Source: Thunnus maccoyii
Lineage: Eukaryota; Chordata; Actinopteri; Scombriformes; Scombridae
Direction: 5' to 3'
Length of the DNA: 64,000 nucleotides
Assembly (NCBI RefSeq): GCF_910596095.1
Contig: NC_056546.1
Span: 17,756,425 to 17,820,424, forward strand
In this document: in pieces, positions 52,575 to 64,000 of the stretch
Layout of the letters: each line of letters begins with the position of its first letter
Numbering within the stretch: position 1 is the stretch's first letter
Notes under the pieces: generated by a model
Database searches by the model: none
What the model was told of the DNA's origin: nothing
Seen by the model: only the letters and a program-made list of their open reading frames with translations
Position numbers and translations under genes: made by a program

Positions 52575-55500
52575 CTTCATGTAATGGACAATCGTTGCGT
52601 AAAGTGGGCATGATTATCGGTTTTGGAAACTCTCCCTATCCCAACGTCGGACAGGTGAGAGTGGGGTTTAAGGCACTGTTCAACCATCCGACAAGCACTT
52701 CGGTTAAAGAATACTGACACTTGTTAATTACTTGCGTAAACCTCCTGTGGTGTTTTACTTTTTGACACCCTCAGAAATGTTCTTAGGTGATATTTCAGGT
52801 TTGGAACCACCAGAGGATAGGTTAGAAAAAGGAGAAAAGGGTAAGTACATAAAAAGGGTTGGCAACTCATATAATCAGTGACCTTTTTCGCAGTTGGGGT
52901 CGACAGTTTAGACGTGACCTTGAAATGGTTCAGATAGAGTAGCGGCTTACATTACACAACATGCTGACAGTGGGAAAGATGAAACAACTAATCAAGGCTG
53001 TCCCCCTCCAGCTCCAATCAGATAAGGAGAAACATCACTAGAAGACCTCAGGCCCCCTTTGGCATGATTGGCATGACTGGGCCTGAGTGAAACTGAGTTA
53101 GAGCCAAGTGTGCATGTATGCCTGACTTTATTATTTCAGTAATTAATGTAACACCCAGATCAATCATGCTAATTTGCAAGGTGAGTGCTGCAAGCATGGC
53201 ACTGCATATAAGCAATAATTGGTGCTTAATGAGTAGGCTGAACAAAATAAACAGCCCTGAAAATCAGTGATCCCAGTTTATCTCATCGAAGTTTTAGCTT
53301 TGCTCATATTAAGGTTCTCAGTATGTCCTCTTGATTCTGCCATGTAATACTATCATTATGTGATGGCAGGAGATGAACTTGTCACAGAGTTAATATTCCT
53401 CAATAATGGTGTAATGATATGCAAACCAGATCAAGTTCTTGGATTGTAAATTTAGAGTTGTGGACTCAAGTCAAATGACCTGAACTCACATCTGACTGCA
53501 TAAAATGAGGATGAGACAGAGTAGCTTTGGTTCCTCTCAAAACATAATTTGCCATTAAATTGTCAAGATATGATTTATTTCAGACATTAAACTGGATAGT
53601 GAACTCTGGAATATCTGCAATTGAGACTTGAGTTGTGACTGGACACTAATGACATTTACATTTGACTTGTTGCTTGTATTTCATGATGAGAGACCAATTT
53701 AAGGACACAAGCAGAGTTGACTTGGTCACGTCTCTGCATGAAACTGACCCAATCATAAATGTGATACTGTACTTATATGTGAATGGCAACCAACACTTCA
53801 TTCTGGCTGTAAGGATAGAGAGCAGTCATATAGAGTGAGATTCATTATAAATGCCAGTATGGAAAAGAAAAGGTTGTGATCTCACGTCCATTAACATTTT
53901 GACATACCAACGTTGGCAGGTCCACTCAAACACAGGATAATGTTCTGTTATGCTTCACCAGGCAGGCCTCTCGTCTCTTTTAAAGACGATACACTTTCAC
54001 CACAGAGTTCCCTGCTGTGTGTTTCATAAATGTTTATCCCACATTACTCCAGCCCCCTCCCCAAAGTTTGCTTAGGATAGCTGTGAGCGCTGCCAAGTCT
54101 CATGAAAGAGGAAGAATAAAAAAAAAAGAAATATATAAAGCCTGCTTCAACATGTTTGGTTCGAAAGGAAAACTCTTTTGGAAACCACAATTACCTCCTT
54201 AAATAATCCTCCACTCTAGTAAGCCAGCAGGGTTCAGGGAAGTGTGTGTAAGTGTGTGTGTATACACTGCATAGATAGATAAATGTGAGTGAACTTTTAT
54301 ATTTGAATTTTAATGAGTAATTTACAATATTTAATTCACAATAATTACAAGACAGGAGGAAAGACCAGGTCATGGGAGGCGGAGGGTGGACTATGTTGAA
54401 ATATGGTGAAATAGTAATGGGGGTTTGGGGTAAGGGGTAAGGGATGGGAGGTAAGGGGGCGTTTACTGTTATCGGGACATATATACAGTATATTAGTATA
54501 TATAATTTTCAGTTTTCCCATTTCACAAATGGAAGAACATAATCAAGTAAAAAATAAGACAAAAACTTAATGTCATCTTGAATAGCCAAAGTTTGCCAAG
54601 ATCTTTTTCCTTGGAAAACTATCTGAATACTTCAGCTGATAGGTCTAATAGCATATCATAGAATTATAAATATTCTTTTTTACTATTTTCCAAATGTATT
54701 TAAAAGTAATACATGAATAGACAAAAGATGATAAATTCAGCTCCCTCATTTCTTAGACAAAAATATTCATTGTTGACTTTCCTGGCATGTGCGTGCTGCT
54801 CTGAGAGAAACAGGAAATATCATTTACTCATTCATTATAAAACAATGGAACAGAAAGAAAACATTACAGACAGCCCTGTATCCCTTTTCAAACGGGAGGA
54901 ATCAGAGCGAGAGTGGTAATATTCACATTAAGTAGGGAAGAATGTAATGTTGTCGGACACTAAATTACAGTCATTGAAAGCTTGTATAGTTACCCAGCGA
55001 TCTATCACTGTCACACAGAGAGGGAGAGGGGGAGAGAGAGCAGACAGGCGCCAGTCGCAGCAGGATCAAAGCAGAAATGTACCTCGGGGAGAGAAACAGT
55101 TAACTCCATTTAACCAATTGTCCTACAGACAGACAGTCAGTGTGCCGCTGCAGGCCCAACAACAGTTCCCATAAGAAAGAAAAACTCTCATATTGGGTTT
55201 CGCTGGAAATGATTTGACTTGATTTGAAGAGCTGCAAAACCAGACCAATTTGGATGGGCCTCTTCAATGGGCCTCTCCAACTTCATTTGGGGTTTTACTG
55301 TCTCTCGAAGGGATGACAGACAATGAACACAATATGTCCAATACACAGCCATAGATAATTTGATTACCCAACAGGCCACAAGACAGAAATTTACAGTGAG
55401 AATAACTCTTAAGTGTATAAAAAGTACTGTAAATCACAGCCTGGATTTCCTTACTGCTTTAATAAAACACAAAGGAAGCTTTTGTCAACATATTCTTGAG

Positions 55501-55725
55501 AACAACTTTTCAGATGAGGCCCTAGAAAAACTAAGGCATTATAGTTTTCATAACATTACAGCAATTTTTTATAGTAAACTTTTCTAATCTGAATTTCCTA
55601 TGGTACCTATCGGGTGAAGTTTTGGTTCACTTTTTTGTTAAATCTGCATTAATTGATATTTTTTGACATTTAGGGGAAGCAGAAAGAGCAGTAAACACAA
55701 CACTGACATAATATGCCCTTATATG
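52575..55725. promoter_or_regulatory. msx3 upstream DNA with a candidate enhancer block
   Basis: No gene recognised. The block 52960-53480 is complex and free of repeats, with AGTAATTAATGTA (about 53139), CATGCTAATTTGCAA (53166-53180, a POU/octamer-like site) and ATATGCAAA (53417-53425). The cluster fits a neural enhancer, but this is inference. 54.4-55.7 kb is AT-rich with nothing notable. Confidence 0.25.
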
Positions 55726-55729
55726 GCAA

Positions 55730-56175
55730 ACAAGCATGTTAGTAAACAGATGCTTGTTTACACATCCTGCAGATATGGAGCAACATTAGCATTCATTTGA
55801 AGTCCAATTTCTGGCCACCCAACAACCAACTCCAGAGGGAAATGTTTGTCCAACAGCATACTGACTAGATGCTAACTTTGCTGTTTGGTGCTGGGCAGGT
55901 AGAACACAGTGGGTTTATAAGAGCTTTCTTACTGAAAACAGCTGCCTGTTGCTGCTGTAAACAAAGTCGATGAGAACAGTGAGAGCGAACCAAAACAGTG
56001 GCGGGCCATAAAACCAAAACAATGCAATGAAAGATGCTAAAATGCTCTGTAGAACTGAGGCAAACTGCAATTGGAGTCGGGTAATAATTATCTGTTCCTT
56101 CTTCACTACCAGCCGCACCCTTTATAGTTGTTTGATCCATTGTTAGTATAAAAATATTGATTGGTGCAGCTTTAA
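55730..56175. repeat. dispersed repeat, copy 2 of 2
   Basis: Diverged direct copy of 39710-40145, sharing GATATGGAGCAACATTAGCATT, AACCAAAACAATG, GAGTCGGGTAATAATTATCTG and GATCCATTGTTAGTATAAAAA. Confidence 0.7.
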
Positions 56176-56559
56176 AGTTGCTATTAAATCAAAAAAAGAG
56201 TTTTGGGAAGGTTACAGTAAGGTTGGCCCACATCTAATTTGCATATGTCAACACAAATAAGCCCAAATTAGCTAAAGTTTCATTCATCAAAATGAGGGAC
56301 CTCCTGCAATAGATGTAAAGTATTACTATTACAATTACTGTTATAAATGTGATTGTCAGGTCAGTTTCATCAGTACTAATGATCTGATCTAGGAGCCCAC
56401 AGCAAGAGAAGGGAAGTAAAAAAAATCCTGCTGTGAAGGGAGAAGGGGGAGAGGGGCGAGGGGGCAGCAATGCATGCAATAAGACATTATTTTGGGGACT
56501 GGGAGTTCCGCGCTCCGCCCCTGATCGGAGGTTTACATCTGTCGAGCCACCATGCAATG

Positions 56560-56829
56560 AACCACAGCACTGTTATTAAAAGCCTGACCTATCAGAAACG
56601 GCTTGGGCGGAGTCACGTGGACACATCGACTGACAGATAGGCAGGCGGCAAGGTGAGAGAGGAACTTATGGCACTTCGCGGAGGGAGAGGCAAGTCTGTG
56701 CGTAAAAACTGAAGTTTACCACGCAGCTGTGCAGCATCGGGGGAACAAGGGCAATAACACAAGATTTCATCGGAGTGAAGATACGACAAACAAAACAGCA
56801 ACTGAGAGAGCGGCAGGAAAAGTGGTTGT
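56560..56829 (+). promoter_or_regulatory. msx3 promoter and 5' untranslated region
   Basis: GC rises from about 56.45 kb. TTATTAAAAGCC near 56572 could act as a TATA-like element, and GGGCGGAGTCACGTG at 56606-56620 joins an Sp1-type box to an E-box. The start site is not fixed by sequence; 200-250 bases of leader before the ATG are likely. Confidence 0.35.
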
Positions 56830-58020
56830 ATGGCACCTCAGTCGTGCGTAATGAATCCTGCGCAGGGATCGCCACCCTCGGCTGCTCCGGGGGAGACCTC
56901 ACCAGAGGACCGCGCCGCTGGAGGCATGGGAACTGACGAGCTCGACCTGTCACCTGTCAGAAGATGTAAAACCAAAACTGTAGATCTGCCTTTCAGCGTG
57001 GAATCCCTCATATCGGACAGGACGCCGACTAGAAGTCTCCATTCCCCCGAGCCTGGTTTAGGCTGCGTCCGGCCGGAGGACACTGAGTGTGCGCCACCGA
57101 GTGGACTTTATCAGTCCAAAGCAGAGACGGTGGACCTCAGCGACAAGGAGACGAGCCCCTGGCTCCAGGCTCCTTACACATCCCCTCCAAGTGAGTGTTG
57201 ACTCTTTTCTCTCTCATTTCTGGGAAACATGCGCAATTTTTCATCTTTCCAACAGTCTAAAACGGTTTTGGAAATATCCAAAGATCTTTGCATAATATTT
57301 GATATCCTATGTTTTTTTCATGGAGTTGAGGAGGAGGAAAATCAAGATAAAAAATGAAGCCATTATCCTTTATAATACTTCTCCTGAAATGAGATGATGT
57401 AATATAAGGGCGGTTTAGAGAGAGGCGTAAAAACGTTGAAATGAAGGCTGTGCTGCTTAAAAAGGTTGCAAGTCAAAGATGCAGCTATTCATTTTGTAGT
57501 ATTTTCCCTGTTTTAGCTTTGCTTTTATGCAAAAAATCAAACAGGCAAAGTCACTGGTTGATTACTTATGTGAAATGAATCACAATGATGTGACTTTCTA
57601 AATGTACTTGCAGGACTTCCCAGCCCACCACCGTGCAATCTGCGGAAACACAAGAACAACAGGAAACCCAGAACTCCCTTTACAACCTCTCAGCTGCTTT
57701 CTCTGGAGAGGAAGTTCCGTCAGAAACAGTATCTGTCCATCGCGGAGAGAGCAGAGTTCTCCAGCTCCCTCTGCCTCACAGAGACCCAGGTCAAGATTTG
57801 GTTTCAGAACCGCAGGGCCAAAGCCAAAAGACTGCAGGAGGCCGAGCTGGAGAAGCTCAAGCTGGCCGCGAAGCCGCTGCTGCCGGCCTTCGCCTTCCCT
57901 TTCCCCCTGAGCGCACCCATGGGCGCACCGTCCCTCTACGGGGCCCTGAACGGACCGCGGCCTGCCTTACCTGTCCCAGGACTATTCGGTGGACCATATG
58001 GGATGTACTACTTGTCTTAA
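56830..58020 (+). CDS. msx3: Msx-class homeobox repressor
   Basis: DNA-binding transcriptional repressor of dorsal neural and neural-crest tissue in vertebrates. Two exons, 56830-57190 and 57614-58020, give 255 aa; the single intron before the homeodomain is standard for Msx genes. Residues 53-61 (LPFSVESLI) are the Groucho-binding eh1 motif. Residues 136-195 are the homeodomain, with the Msx hallmarks [34 protein letters not shown] and [18 protein letters not shown], including Asn and Arg of the recognition helix. The protein ends [10 protein letters not shown], similar to other Msx C-termini. The homeodomain alone does not separate the paralogues. I chose msx3 because mouse Msx3 also lies beside Zfp511. 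Upstream in-frame ATGs were not seen, and 56830 has a G after the ATG. Confidence 0.9.
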
Positions 58021-59750
58021 CACTCACTAACTCTGAACTGCTTCTTTGGAAAAGCTGCCTTAAAAAAAGCCTTAATACAGCAAATAATCTACACTGCAAA
58101 AATGTCCATTTCAATGAGTCACAGCGTCTGAAAGTTTATAAGCTATTAAATATTTTATAAAATCTTTCTCGTTACAGTGAAAAACATCTAATGGTGTGAG
58201 ACGAATAATTATTTTTTCACAGAGACACATAAAACAATCTGGCTTTAATATAAATAGTATTTTTCTTTCAAGAAAAACATGGAACTGAAACAAGTTAAAT
58301 ATTTTCACTCTATTGTAATTTTTCATAATATTTTATTTAATTTTCTATGGGTTATTAAAATAATCCTTAAATAAGATTTACTCAACGGTCAATTACTCGT
58401 TAACGTGGTCATTTCTGCAGTGTATTCAGTATTTTTTTTTTCAATGACGGAGTCTCACTGAGCTCATTTTGCGGATTAAAAATTCTAATTTCATGTGGAT
58501 GTTGAGCTTTTCTGTTGCAAAAGAGCTATTTGATCAAGTCAAAATAAGTCAAAAATGACATCAACAAATCATTTAAAGGCCTGAAAATCAGTAAGTCGCG
58601 ATAACACCACAGTGACCATGTGAAGGTTAAATCTATATTCCAGTGGCCTTATAATAGAAATCATTTCTAAATTTTTAGAAAAACACTCAAGAGCATCTAG
58701 GTTTAATCTTCCACATGATTCCGTTCAGGCCTTCACAGTCTAAAACACTTTTTTGAAACTTTTTGTATTGGGAATTTAATTAAGCCCAGTCACAACTCTC
58801 CGTTTTTTTATAAGATGGATAAGCCAAAAAGTTATCAAGTCTGACTGGTTATATCATCCCTAAAATTGTGATCAGAAGCTATAAACAGCCAATCTAAAAC
58901 TTATGAGTTCAATAAAAACGTGTTTTAGCAGTTTACATCTTCACAAATATGTTCCCTTTGGCATTTTTATGGAGCTGTTAAAAGTTGCCCATCCATTTTA
59001 TTTTAAGTTGCTATGAATCATGGTCTTTCAAGGGGAATTTAGTAACATCGAAACCACATTATTTCCAGTCAATGTTTGTTTCTTTTTTTATTTCACCAGA
59101 TTAAAATGATGACTCAACTGTAAATATGCTTTATCATTGTCCTTTAAATTATACTTTACCTCAAAAGAAGAAACTTTTCTTTGCACAGATGTTCAAAGAG
59201 CTCTCACAGCAGGCAGTGTCAGTTTCTGTAAATAAAAATCGACTATTTTTGAGAACACTCAAAATGATAATGATGGATTTCATTAATGTACAGTGTATTT
59301 TATATTTGATGGGTGAAAAAGTGTTTTGTAAAATTATTAAAATCTATTACGTAAATTCTGACATTTGTCTTATTTTTGTACTCAAAGGCTCCTCCAGTAC
59401 ACTTGTTAAGTTGGTCTGCAATTTCCATGTCAACTGTAATTGTGATGTTGGTTTTTCCACCAAAAACTCAACACAGCTCAAAGTAACAAAGAGCATCCCA
59501 TATGGAGCACTTTGTACTGTTTAAAAAAAACAGATATACAAATAGAGTTTCTTTATAAAGACAGACAATTAACATTGATGGATTGCAAACAACTCTGTGC
59601 TGATGTTCCTGTCAGTCCAACAGACTGAAGGTCACCAGAGAGGAGAAAAGTGAGACGGGAGTCAGGAAACAAACTTCACACAACAAGAAGTATTCTTAAT
59701 CACCTGAATGATCATCTGAGGACATTACATAATATTGTGCAAAAAACCCC
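58021..59750. other. msx3 3' flank and spacer
   Basis: AT-rich. AATAAA at 58911-58916 is a plausible msx3 poly(A) signal, giving a leaderless 0.9 kb 3' region; another lies at about 59229. A 132-codon ORF at 59126-59524 has no family features and is probably chance. Confidence 0.4.
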
Positions 59751-59752
59751 AT

Positions 59753-59758
59753 TTTATT
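59753..59758 (-). terminator. znf511 poly(A) signal
   Basis: TTTATT on the plus strand reads AATAAA on the minus strand, 66 bases beyond the znf511 stop codon. Confidence 0.5.
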
Positions 59759-59823
59759 TTAAGTTAAGGACACATTTGACAGTAAAAGTATATATTTAGT
59801 ACAAGTAACACAACTTCATTGTT

Positions 59824-62800
59824 TCATTTCCTCCTTCCACGCCGTCCTCTGAAGCCACGGACAGAGCCGTGACCGAAGCACACATTTGTTGGGACCCTGA
59901 GAGAAAAGAACAAGGCTGTTGAATTTTGTATCTCAGATAATTTATCATTTCAAAAGCAAAACTGGAGTAAATATTACGAAGATATCAAATCACATACAGT
60001 TCAGCTACACAGTGTTGCACCTAAATGATTAAATAAACCCTTCTTACAGTTTTCTTCATCCAGAGTGAACTAAATATTTACACTTTTTAACTGGAGACTG
60101 GAATCTTACCTAACAGCTGAAAAACAAAACTTGCCCTGAATTTACAGAGTTAACAGCGTCAAAGTGGCTGCAATAGTCTCTCTTAGCACAGGGCTAAACC
60201 AGCCTCAGAATATATCCAGCAGCAGATTTGTTTAAAGACTAACCTGTAGGAGTATCGTGGTTTCTGGGGGTCTGCGCTTGTGTTCGCAGTGCTGTGAACT
60301 GCAGCCGAATAATCTGCATGCTCCTCGGCAGACGCAGATTTTGCCATTTGAGAAGCTTCTTCCTCGGACACATGCGTCTCCATGGATTCCCCTTGCTCTT
60401 GTTGGTCAGATGCCACATCACACATAACCTCACACACACCCTCAGACTCACACACATCGTCCACTACCTCCATTGTTGTGTCTTTCTGCTGCTGTTGCTT
60501 TGTCTCTCGAGCTCTATTGACAAAGATAATAATGTCAAAATATTAACAATAGCATACACACAAAACAGGGTGTTTAAGAAAAAATATAACGATTACGGTC
60601 AGAGAAACTTAGGATACAAAATATACATTCAAAGCAAAACACAAAGAGTTTTAAAAGGTAAAGTTACTTTAAACACCAAATCTACTGATTGGTGTTATTA
60701 AAACAGCAAAGAGCATCTCACTCTTTAAATGGCTTTAATGAGCCAAGTTATATCATGTTATGTTAAAGCAAAAATATGAAATACATTACTCAAAACATTT
60801 ACATGGCTTCAGCAGAGCAACATTTTGTAAAAAAAAAAAAAAAAAACATTTAAATTTGAGACATTAAACAAAGAATTCCAAGATAAAAAGCTTGCATTAA
60901 GTGCTATTTCTAATGACATTTTGCTGCCATCTAGTGAGCAAAATGAGGTAAGTGCAGTCTTACCCTTTGTCTTTTTTGGTTTTGTCAAATCTGAAGTCTG
61001 GAGGGTACGCGTGAACTCTTATAAGGTGATCCTTCCTGTGTTTACTAGTCCTGAATTTCTGTCCACAGCCCTCCACCAAACACTGGTACTGAAAAATACG
61101 TAGGAAGCGTCATGAGTAATTTGTCTTATAAGGGTGAGTGTCCGACATTAATGATGTCGTCATAATGAAAATAAGCTCAGAGGATTTCTTTATCTTACCA
61201 TATCTTGCCTCTGTGCGAGGATTGTGAAGAGAGAGTCGTGCCACTCCTGAATGTGAATATCTAGTAGGCGAGCAGTTGGCAGGGAGCGACGACAGGAGCA
61301 GCACACGTGTCTGTGCAGGGAGTTGTAGTGATGCTCATACTCCTCCAAAGTGCTATGGACAGCACTGCATCCAGAGATGTGACAGGCAAACTCGGACACA
61401 CTGCGAGAAAGGATGAGAGGAGGAGTGAGTGACAGCCTGACCAACACTGGTGTTACAGAGGGAAGAAAATTCAAGAGCATTTGGGAAAGTAATGTACATT
61501 TCTAGGTCCAATTTGTTGTTTGGTGGTTTATTTTTCCTATTTTTGGAGATAGCTGACCAAAAAAAGACAATGGGGCATCACAACCAGATATATCTACAAC
61601 ACATACGAGAAATTTTGATAGAAAACAAAGTTATAGACAGTATAAAAAATCAAGGTTTTGGCATTGGCTTGTAATAATCAAGGTCTTCTTCTCTCACCAT
61701 GTTACTTTTTTTATTTACCAACCAAAAATATTACAAACAGTACCATATGTCTGACACAATTTATCTATACCCAGAATGATGCAGGGGGGTTATTGACAAA
61801 ATCAATCACAATACTTTTAACTCATTATTTTGAGGTTACATTTACAATATGGTTACTTGGGTATGATACTTCCTGAGGAGGCAGAACAGGTGCATGTCCA
61901 CATATCAAAGTGTCCTTGGGCTAGATACTGAACCCCAGATTGCTCCCGATGGTTACGCCAGCACCTTGTATGGTAGTTTGCTAGCATCAGTGTGTGAATG
62001 GGTGAATGAGAAGCAGCAATATTGTAAAGCACTTTGAATAAAAGCATGGATATAACCATCATACCTCATCGTGGGCTTGTCCTCTGCCTCTGAGATGTAA
62101 AGGTCTTGTAGATACATGTGTCTGTGAACGTCTCCATCCTGTAAACAACCAGTCACATGCAGGAGTTTACGTTATGCTGGGTACGTTAGCTATTATACTT
62201 GTCCAACACAAGAGCAGCTCCTTTCAGTATATTGTCAATATTTATACTTTGATGGCTATATTTTATATCCACAACGCAAATTTCCAAAAATCTCCACCTA
62301 GTTCACTGCCTTTTCTTGGAGAATTAAATTCAAAGTCTCCTGCAGTCTTTCAGGCACATGAAGAACCACAAAAGTGCCTTCACACTCCACACTCACAACT
62401 CACTTGTGTAAAACATGTAATCTTTATCTATTCATTTACTTCTTTATTGACTTCAGTGCTCTTATTTCTTTTGGATTTTTCGTTTGATTGTTGTGTTTGT
62501 TTGTTTTTTTTTTTTTAAATATATCGATTGTTTGTTTTGTGTGGTGCTTTTCCTGTATTCGTGTATTAACCGTATGTGTTTTATATTTCCAATTATTTAT
62601 AAATACATAAATAAATAAGCTGGCTGTTATTTATCGCAGTGATCAAACAGAACGAGTAACAGTCGGCTCGGGTTGTTGTTGCCATAGATACAGAAACACT
62701 GTTGCTATGTTACCTCCAACAGTTCGTGGTCCTTGTGCAAGTGGATGAGCTGCGGGCTGAAGTTAAACGGGTTTCCCTCCTCCCCCTTCCTCCGTGTGTC

Positions 62801-62881
62801 TACTGTCACACAGTCTTCATCACAGCTTTTTACTAAAACCTCTCCCTCTGTCAGAAGTCGGACCAGTTCTGGCTGCAACAT
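59824..62881 (-). CDS. znf511: zinc finger protein 511
   Basis: C2H2 zinc-finger protein, probably nuclear, with little known function. Six exons: 62881-62714, 62138-62065, 61400-61199, 61088-60964, 60513-60244 and 59896-59824, giving 303 aa, somewhat longer than the human protein. Three fingers lie close together: Cys87/Cys92 with His105/His110, Cys114/Cys117 with His130/His135, and Cys151/Cys156 with His169/His174 (QCLVEGCGQKFRTSKHRKDH). The second has only two residues between its cysteines. A lysine-rich run (about 184-190) follows, then an acidic Glu/Ser/Ala-rich domain (about 204-275), and a short basic tail ending RGFRGRRGRRK. The acidic exon 5 is the least conserved part of the family and accounts for the extra length. 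It is convergent with msx3. Confidence 0.93.
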
Positions 62882-63008
62882 TCTCCCTCAACGTTGTCAC
62901 ACTCTCTTAACTGTTATCTAAAGAAGGATAACTGTCGTGAGAATGTCGGTCGCATGGTAGTCGTTTCTGTTTAGGTTGTAGTTGTCGCAGAATGATCACG
63001 TCACTATT

Positions 63009-63029
63009 TCTTTTTTTTTTTTTTTTTTC
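63009..63029. repeat. poly(T) tract
   Basis: About 20 T with one C, just before the L1-like fragment. Confidence 0.8.
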
Positions 63030-63079
63030 AAACAAAATGGTGTGTTACTGCCACCAACTGGCCAGATTCAACTATGGAC

Positions 63080-63550
63080 TCAATCTGGAGAAAGTCCTTT
63101 TCTCATGTATTTTATGTCTGTACTCATTTAAGTAACTTTTGGACTCAAATTTCTTCATTAATCTGGAAGACTCATGAGGTCCCGATTACAGAAAGTATGG
63201 TCTTATTTTTGAATGTAGAGTCTAACAACAGTGAAGTTGATAACTTGATAAAACTACTATATCTTTTGGGCAAAACATCATAGTCACAAAGCAGATTTCT
63301 TCAGTTTCTTCCCGAACAAAAACTTGTTTTATGAACTTCAGTCTATGACTCTGTCTGTAGAGTATCTAAAAACAAATAGCTTTAAAGACATCTCATCTAT
63401 TGTGAACAACATTGCCAGATGATTTAAGTTGGTTTGCAATATTGCTTATTCACTTTTTGCACAATTTTATTTCCTCTTGTGTTTTTGTGATCAGTTTATT
63501 TTATTTATTTTTCCCCAATACCTCCTGCACCTACTGTTGTTTGTGTTGTA
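63080..63550 (+). mobile_element. L1-like LINE ORF2 C-terminal fragment
   Basis: Plus-strand frames read SHVFYVCTHLSNFWTQISSL and then KLLYLLGK, which match the HLFYxC...FW signature after the endonuclease and RT domains in L1-clade ORF2. At least one frameshift or stop interrupts it at about 63280. Only the 3' end is present. From 63550 to 64000 I see AT-rich DNA with no gene. Confidence 0.55.
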
Positions 63551-64000
63551 ATATTTGAGCAAAAATATAAGTATAAAATTATATTTCTGCTCCAGGCAGC
63601 ACAAAAAGCTCAGGTTTGAATGTGAGCATCTGATATCTGAGCCACAAAGTAAGTTTTCTGGTTTTCTGGCTCGGCAGTCACAAATCCGAACTATAATCTT
63701 TTCTTTTAAGTGTTTTAAGTCAAGTCTGGATTACTAAATGGGCAAAAACCACTATTGCAATTGTTTTGTGATCATTTTGATTCATCGTTTTATTTTAATC
63801 ATAAAGAATATAGTCATTTTTCAGCTTTATTTGTATGCATTTCTGGGAATTCTGGTAAACTATGTTTACTATTTCTATATTCCACTGTCCACTGCAAAAA
63901 CCCTTTAAATTTAGCCTAAAAGTATTATTTTTCCTCTCACAAGTAGTACAGTAAACACATGCAAATTTTCTGTTTTTGCAATGATACACGTAAATTCCTA

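Noticed and set aside
33814-56829. Search for calcyon (caly) and miR-202, expected from mammalian synteny
   Set aside because: I found no calcyon-like membrane or Cys motif and no miR-202 mature sequence on either strand in this interval.
57602-58160. Long plus-strand ORFs of 102 and 175 codons over msx3 exon 2
   Set aside because: They are out of frame with the homeodomain. The correct frame gives the conserved helix residues and splices in phase to exon 1.
59126-59524. 132-codon ORF between msx3 and znf511
   Set aside because: AT-rich, no recognisable domain, and it lies in the likely msx3 3' region.

Overview
The window is vertebrate nuclear DNA, almost certainly from a ray-finned fish and probably a percomorph. 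Its genes are split by GT-AG introns, it carries many short dispersed elements of kinds common in teleosts, and its gene set matches the block that surrounds ECHS1 on human 10q26.3 and mouse chromosome 7. I assembled the exons by hand from splice sites, reading phase and recalled family sequence. For every gene the spliced length is a multiple of three.

Genes from left to right: paox (-, 271-7021, 10 exons, 499 aa, peroxisomal SKL ending), mtg1 (+, 9555-13625, 11 exons, 319 aa), sprn/shadoo (-, one coding exon 15291-15749 plus a likely 5' exon near 16.5 kb), echs1 (+, 17898-22334, 8 exons, 291 aa), fuom (+, 30565-32124, 6 exons, 154 aa), a prap1-like gene (-, 32626-33813, 4 exons, 259 aa) convergent with fuom, an msx homeobox gene best called msx3 (+, 56830-58020, 2 exons, 255 aa) and znf511 (-, 59824-62881, 6 exons, 303 aa). 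The 23 kb between prap1 and msx3 and the 8 kb between echs1 and fuom contain no gene I recognise. They hold repeats and some complex, repeat-free stretches that may be regulatory.

Mobile DNA fills much of the rest: a decayed Ty3/gypsy pol remnant (minus strand, 23.35-25.5 kb), fragments of LINEs with an RNase H domain (7.3-7.65 kb and 8.4-9.45 kb), L1-like LINE 3' ends (26.47-27.15 kb and 63.08-63.55 kb), and several MITE families present in two or more copies. Microsatellites are frequent, and there is a short TTAGGG tract at 49.76-49.85 kb.

The genes do not form one pathway. paox acts on acetylated polyamines in peroxisomes, echs1 on enoyl-CoA in mitochondria, mtg1 on mitoribosome assembly, fuom on fucose anomers, prap1 is a secreted acidic protein, sprn a prion-family surface protein, msx3 a homeodomain repressor and znf511 a zinc-finger protein. 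They are neighbours because the synteny is old. I found no defence-like or otherwise new multi-gene system. The points most worth checking are an apparent U12-type AT-AA intron in mtg1, an in-frame 5' extension of the sprn reading frame, a foldback element with CCAAT boxes lying against the paox start, the fish prap1 gene, and the gene-poor flank of msx3.
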